Assembly (NCBI GenBank): GCA_024277695.1 | Contig: JAJRUR010000182.1 | Coordinates: forward strand, 1 to 9,879 | DNA length: 9,879 bases | Source: Bacteroidota bacterium | GTDB lineage: Bacteria; Bacteroidota; Bacteroidia; Chitinophagales; Saprospiraceae | Reading direction: 5' to 3' | Shown: piece after piece, positions 6,441 to 9,879 of the stretch | Layout of the letters: each line of letters opens with the position of its first letter | Numbering within the stretch: the first letter of the stretch is position 1 | Position numbers and translations under genes: made by a program | The notes under the pieces: model-generated | Seen by the model: only the letters and a program-made list of their open reading frames with translations | Databases searched by the model: none | Told to the model about the DNA's origin: nothing

Positions 6441-8000
6441 ATGACCGATACTTCTAAAACCAATTTGGCCAATAATAAACATTTTGCACTCATCATTTTA
6501 GATGGTTGGGGGATTGGTCGGCAACCGGAAGCTGATGCAATCTTTCAAGCGGATACGCCTTTTTTTGACCAATTGATCAAAGAACACCCCCATAATACTC
6601 TCGTCACTTATGGTCAGGCTGTAGGGCTGCCGGAAGGGCAGATGGGCAACTCAGAAGTAGGACACCTAAATATCGGAGCAGGCAGAGTGGTATATCAAGA
6701 ATTACTCAAAATCAATCGATCGATTGAAGAAGGTAGTTTTTTTCAGAACAAAACCCTCTTGGATGCCATACACTATGCTGAAACCCAAGACAAAGATATC
6801 CACTTGATCGGTCTGGTATCTGATGGTGGTGTACATAGTCATATACGTCATCTAAAGGCATTGATCGACTTGATCAAACTATCCGAAATCCGCGCATATA
6901 TCCATGCCTTTACAGACGGCAGAGATGTGGACCCACATAGTTCTACCACCTTCTTGAGAGATATTTTGGATTATACAAAAAATACCCGAGTAGAGTTAGC
7001 ATCTGTCATCGGGAGGTACTATGCCATGGATCGCGACAAACGCTGGAAGCGAACAAAAAAAGCCTATGAACTTTTGCTCCATGCTCAAGGCAAAAAAACC
7101 ACAGATGTGCTTAAAACCATCCAATCCTATTATGACCGAGGCATTACAGACGAATTTTTAGAGGCCATATCCCTACGCTACAGTGACGGAGAGGCTGTAG
7201 CCAAAATCAAACAAGGTGATGTAGTTATTTTTTTTAATATCAGAACCGATCGTCCCAGACAGTTGACTGAAGTACTGACCCAATATGCAGTACCTGACTT
7301 TGGCTTAAAGCCAATGAATCTGTACTTTTTAAGTATGACGCCTTATGATGATCATTATAAAAATGTGTACTGCATCTTTAATAAAGAAAAACTCCAAAAT
7401 ACAATTGGTCAAATCCTAGAGCAAAATAACCGCACCCAACTAAGAATAGCAGAAACCGAAAAATATGCCCATGTCACTTACTTTCTCAATGGTGGTAGAG
7501 AAGAAAAATTTGTTGGAGAATTACGGAGCATGATACCCAGCCCAAAAGTCGCTACTTATGATCTAAAGCCCGAAATGAGCGCTGAGGAAGTAACTCGCCG
7601 AGCTATAGAAGTAGTAGATGATTCGCACCCTCACTTTATTTGCCTCAACTATGCCAATACGGACATGGTTGGTCATACAGGAGTGTTTCAGGCGGCGATG
7701 CAAGCTGCCGAAACAGTAGATTCCTGTCTAGCTCGACTCGTACCTAAGCTACTCCAATCCGATTACGAAATGCTCATTATAGCAGATCATGGAAACTCCG
7801 ATCTGATGATCCATCCTGACGGAAGTCCACATACTGCACATACTAAAAACCCGGTCCCTATCATTTTTGTGAGTGCCCAAGACCAAGAGTACAAGATAAA
7901 TTGCGGTACGTTATCCGACATCGCCCCAACTATATTGAGCCGAATGGATATTGTCCCTCCTAAAGAAATGACCGGACAAATATTAATCCAAAAAAAATAA
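6441..8000 (+). CDS. gpmI: 2,3-bisphosphoglycerate-independent phosphoglycerate mutase
   Basis: Cytosolic enzyme that interconverts 3- and 2-phosphoglycerate in glycolysis and gluconeogenesis. It belongs to the alkaline phosphatase superfamily and needs two metal ions, usually Mn. 519 aa, normal for the family. The metal ligands are all visible: Asp21 (ILDGWG), Ser71 as the phosphorylated nucleophile (GNSEVGHLNIGAGR, 69-82), Asp408 and His412 (NTDMVGH), Asp449 and His450 (ADHGN), and His467 (TAHTKNPVP). The substrate domain carries SDGGVHSH (127-134), FTDGRD (157-162), GRYYAMDRD (191-199), FFNIRTDRPRQ (264-274) and Lys341. The ATG at 6441 puts the usual LIILDGWG near residue 18, as expected. 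It is followed after 3 nt by a lipoprotein gene and is probably the first gene of that pair. Confidence 0.97.
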   Translation: MTDTSKTNLANNKHFALIILDGWGIGRQPEADAIFQADTPFFDQLIKEHPHNTLVTYGQAVGLPEGQMGNSEVGHLNIGAGRVVYQELLKINRSIEEGSFFQNKTLLDAIHYAETQDKDIHLIGLVSDGGVHSHIRHLKALIDLIKLSEIRAYIHAFTDGRDVDPHSSTTFLRDILDYTKNTRVELASVIGRYYAMDRDKRWKRTKKAYELLLHAQGKKTTDVLKTIQSYYDRGITDEFLEAISLRYSDGEAVAKIKQGDVVIFFNIRTDRPRQLTEVLTQYAVPDFGLKPMNLYFLSMTPYDDHYKNVYCIFNKEKLQNTIGQILEQNNRTQLRIAETEKYAHVTYFLNGGREEKFVGELRSMIPSPKVATYDLKPEMSAEEVTRRAIEVVDDSHPHFICLNYANTDMVGHTGVFQAAMQAAETVDSCLARLVPKLLQSDYEMLIIADHGNSDLMIHPDGSPHTAHTKNPVPIIFVSAQDQEYKINCGTLSDIAPTILSRMDIVPPKEMTGQILIQKK

Positions 8001-8003
8001 CTG

Positions 8004-8570
8004 ATGCGCTACTCCATTTATTTATTTGTGTTTATTATCGGTCTTTTTGCTTGTACTGAAAACAAAGAGCAAAAAACATTAACCGTTGATCAGCAAGAGC
8101 CTTATTTTGATATAGATAAGTATATGACCGAATACCTCCTCCATATGGACTCCGCACGTCACGTTTTAAAAACCATCACGCTGAATGACACTTCAGAAGC
8201 CATAAATATCGAAAAATATTTTATCGAAAATGACCTCAATATTTTCAGAACAAGAAATATTTCCAAACCAAAATTTAGAGGGAAATACGATATCATCCGG
8301 ACACCCATAGACACGAGGTATGTCCGAACGGACTACAAAGCCAATGACCCAAAACTAAAAATAAGGACATTCTCTATCATCCGAGACCACCAAAACCAAT
8401 TACAGTCTATCCAAATCATCGAAATGAAAAACTCCGCCATCGCAGAAACTAATAATCTACTGGTATTTACTCCGCAACAAGGCTACCGCATCACACTTTG
8501 CGACACGATGAAAGCTCTAGGCAAGAAATGTAAAACAATAGAAGTGCGGTATATAAAATACAAAAAATAA
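8004..8570 (+). CDS. Predicted lipoprotein of unknown function, co-transcribed with gpmI
   Basis: 188 aa. MRYSIYLFVFIIGLFACTEN is a short type II signal peptide: an Arg near the start, a hydrophobic core at 5-16 and a lipobox ending LFAC with Cys17 as the lipidation site. The Cys is followed by TEN and a charged stretch, so the protein is expected to be membrane anchored and face the periplasm or cell surface. The rest has no transmembrane segment. It contains alternating hydrophobic strands (LKIRTFSIIRDHQ, about 118-130; LQSIQIIEM, 133-141) and ends in a basic VRYIKYKK, consistent with a small beta-rich domain. Two further cysteines (166 and 176) lie near the C terminus. I do not recognise a named family. 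The ATG comes 3 nt after the gpmI stop, so co-transcription is likely, but no functional link to glycolysis is evident. Confidence 0.85.
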   Translation: MRYSIYLFVFIIGLFACTENKEQKTLTVDQQEPYFDIDKYMTEYLLHMDSARHVLKTITLNDTSEAINIEKYFIENDLNIFRTRNISKPKFRGKYDIIRTPIDTRYVRTDYKANDPKLKIRTFSIIRDHQNQLQSIQIIEMKNSAIAETNNLLVFTPQQGYRITLCDTMKALGKKCKTIEVRYIKYKK

Positions 8571-8646
8571 GGCAGATATAGCTCATAAGTACATCATATA
8601 AAATTGAATAAAATATGATTTTGGCTTATTTGCACTTTGCCGGGAC

Positions 8647-9507
8647 TTAAACTACACGCTCCGGATGGCTATAAATATTGAACCGTTTGTCTGACAAAAA
8701 CCCGATGAGCGTCATACCACAATCCAGGGCCAATTCTACACCCAAACTCGATGGGGGACCGACAGATACGACTATGGGAGCACCGGCCATCCATGATTTT
8801 TGGACCAATTCGAAACTCGCCCTTCCACTCAATAAGATGCCATAGCTTTTTAATGGAATCAGTCCACCCTCTAGAGCAGCACCAATCAGTTTGTCCAGAG
8901 CATTATGACGTCCGATGTCCTCATATACCTTCAGGATTTGGCCACTATCATCAAAAAGTCCGGCTGCGTGTACCCCTCCTGTCCTATGAAATAATTTTTG
9001 CATTTTTCTAAGCTCCTCCGGCATGCGCAACAGAGACATTTGTGTTATTTGGGGGGAGTTCTTAGGATAGGTATAGCAACTATGTTTGAACACTTCATCA
9101 ATAGATGCTTTGCCGCAAATACCACAACTGGTCCGAGCTACAAATTCAAAATTGGTAGTATCAGCCTTTAGATCCTTAAAGCATTTAGTACTTAGATGCA
9201 CTATGATATTTTGCCCGTTCGTACTGTCCGTATCTCCGACTCGGATATCCAGAATATCTTCTTTACGATGGATGATTTCTTCAGACCACAAAAGACCTTT
9301 GACGAGTTCAAAATCTTGACCCGGAGTACACATGGTTACTAAGTAGGGTTTTTGGACAACTTGACCATCCAATACAGACTGAAAAGTAATGCTGAGTGGC
9401 GCTTCTACAGCAATTTGGTCAGTGATTACTGACCGAGTCTCAGACTGTCGGACGGTCTCTATTTTTATATGTTTAGTAGCTTTATCAAGTGTGTGTTGCT
9501 TTTTCAT
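8647..9507 (-). CDS. fdhD: Formate dehydrogenase accessory sulfurtransferase FdhD
   Basis: Sulfur carrier that passes sulfur from a cysteine desulfurase to the Mo-bisPGD cofactor, which is required for active formate dehydrogenase. Counting from the ATG at 9507 (286 aa), it shows the redox/sulfur-transfer motif TSCGICGK with Cys128 and Cys131, RTGGVHAAGLFD (175-186), EDIGRHNALDKLIG (196-209) and LLSGRASFELVQK (225-237), then AGAPIVVSVGPPSSLGVELA and the closing GFLSDKRFNIYS. All hallmark segments are intact and length fits the family (about 260-290 aa). A TTG at 9510 sits directly before the ATG; the ATG is the more likely start. No formate dehydrogenase or other molybdenum cofactor gene is in the window. 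It converges with the lipoprotein gene across a 76-bp AT-rich gap with no strong terminator. Confidence 0.95.
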   Translation of the reverse strand: MKKQHTLDKATKHIKIETVRQSETRSVITDQIAVEAPLSITFQSVLDGQVVQKPYLVTMCTPGQDFELVKGLLWSEEIIHRKEDILDIRVGDTDSTNGQNIIVHLSTKCFKDLKADTTNFEFVARTSCGICGKASIDEVFKHSCYTYPKNSPQITQMSLLRMPEELRKMQKLFHRTGGVHAAGLFDDSGQILKVYEDIGRHNALDKLIGAALEGGLIPLKSYGILLSGRASFELVQKSWMAGAPIVVSVGPPSSLGVELALDCGMTLIGFLSDKRFNIYSHPERVV

Positions 9508-9585
9508 CAAGGTAAGATAAAGCTTTTTTTTGATTATTGTTTTTTACTGACCGATTATTCTTCTACCTCAATCCGCCCCCGGTTT

Positions 9586-9615
9586 ATCCCCTTTGGAGGG
9601 GGCTAGTGGGAGGAC
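9586..9615. repeat. Module B, right-end copy 1 (30 bp)
   Basis: Reads atcccctttggagggggcta then gtgggaggac. One C shorter than the left-end form and with GTT changed to GCT, a variant shared with the copy at 9720-9750. Confidence 0.8.
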
Positions 9616-9617
9616 TA

Positions 9618-9642
9618 CCCTTTGATGGGGTTAGGGCAGGAC
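9618..9642. repeat. Module B, decayed copy
   Basis: ccctttgatggggttaggg followed by caggac still follows the module B order of C run, TTTG, G run, TTAGGG and GGAC, but with substitutions and shorter runs. It lies only 2 nt after the preceding module B. Confidence 0.6.
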
Positions 9643-9669
9643 TCTGTTTGCCTCCCGTTGCGGTCATAA

Positions 9670-9718
9670 CCGTCTCCGAATGATGAGACTGCTTCGTCGT
9701 ACCTCCTCGCAGAGACGG
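9670..9718 (+). repeat. Module D, 49-bp repeat element (c)
   Basis: This copy has the best-paired ends: ACCGTCTC (9669-9676) is exactly complementary to GAGACGGT (9712-9719). An inner CTGC (9689-9692) can pair with GCAG (9708-9711), directly inside the right arm. The core gactgcttcgtcgtacctcc is shared with the other copies. Confidence 0.88.
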
Positions 9719-9719
9719 T

Positions 9720-9750
9720 GTCCCCCTTTGGAGGGGGCTAGTGGGAGGAC
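9720..9750. repeat. Module B, right-end copy 3 (31 bp)
   Basis: Full-length element with GTCC and GGAC ends and an intact CCCCCT/AGGGGG stem around TTGG. It directly follows module D with no bases between the GAGACGGT arm and the GTCC end. Confidence 0.82.
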
Positions 9751-9783
9751 ACTACTCCGCCTTTGTGTCCTTTGCGGATGAAA

Positions 9784-9832
9784 CCGTCTTCGAATGATGA
9801 GACTGCTTCGTCGTCCCTCCTCGCAGTGACGG
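9784..9832 (+). repeat. Module D, 49-bp repeat element (d)
   Basis: Fourth copy, same length and orientation, 114 bp after copy (c). The ends CCGTC and GACGG are complementary. It shares atgatgagactgcttcgtcg with copy (c), which sets a right-end subtype apart from the left-end form (ggtgcgactgcttcgtcg). Confidence 0.88.
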
Positions 9833-9879
9833 GGTAATGTGCCTCCTCGCAGTGACTCTCTAACGCGCTAATGTGCCAA

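Larger units (their letters stand above)
9586..9879. repeat. Right-end mosaic repeat region
   Basis: After about 78 bp of AT-rich fdhD upstream DNA (9508-9585), the sequence turns into non-coding repeats to the end of the window. Order: module B (9586-9615), a decayed B (9618-9642), D (9670-9718), B (9720-9750), D (9784-9832), a partial D end (cctcctcgcagtgac, 9842-9856, repeating 9816-9830) and module E (9861-9879). A short taatgtgcc repeat recurs at 9835 and 9869. Modules A and C of the left end are missing. Each D is preceded by similar text (ttgcggtcataaccg and ttgcggatgaaaccg), so a D-centred unit of about 114 bp was duplicated here. Confidence 0.88.

Noticed and set aside
8571..8646. 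Bidirectional terminator between the lipoprotein gene and fdhD
   Set aside because: Only a weak AT hairpin (aaaat-atg-atttt) is visible; no GC-rich stem with a T run.

Overview
The window looks like chromosomal DNA from a member of the Bacteroidota. The evidence is a good TAnnTTTG-type promoter in front of gyrB, gene starts without clear Shine-Dalgarno sequences, a DUF4783 protein, a Bacteroidota-style alanine dehydrogenase next to tsaE, and a small lipoprotein with a C-residue lipobox. Placement below phylum (Saprospiria- or Chitinophagia-like) is only a guess.

Layout. Positions 1-419 hold two head-to-tail copies of a composite, non-coding repeat with a period of about 220 bp. Next comes a minus-strand block. 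Read in its own direction it is tsaE (3766-3332), ald (3321-2092) and guaB (1935 or 1974 to 451), so guaB runs straight into the repeat. gyrB (4002-5948) is divergent from tsaE and has the clearest promoter in the window. It converges with a small secreted DUF4783 protein (6348-5968), whose start is divergent from gpmI (6441-8000). A small lipoprotein gene (8004-8570) follows gpmI after 3 nt and is almost certainly co-transcribed. fdhD (9507-8647, minus) converges on it. From 9586 to the last base the sequence is again mosaic repeat, built partly from the same modules as the left end.

The genes are mostly housekeeping: GMP synthesis (guaB), t6A tRNA modification (tsaE), alanine/pyruvate/NADH interconversion (ald), DNA supercoiling (gyrB), glycolysis (gpmI) and formate dehydrogenase maturation (fdhD). 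Two genes, DUF4783 and the lipoprotein, are exported proteins of unknown function. I see no defence system, CRISPR array, tRNA, rRNA, transposase or phage gene.

The most notable non-routine content is the repeat mosaic. A 49-bp element occurs four times with no length variation, twice at each end and always in one orientation. It sits among a G-rich 31-bp hairpin element, a CCCCTCT/AGAGGGG hairpin and a doubled TTTGCAAA palindrome. The last bases of the window and its first bases nearly rebuild the internal repeat junction, which suggests a contig that broke inside a repeat array. The second point of interest is an alanine dehydrogenase that appears to have Gln in place of the family's active-site His.
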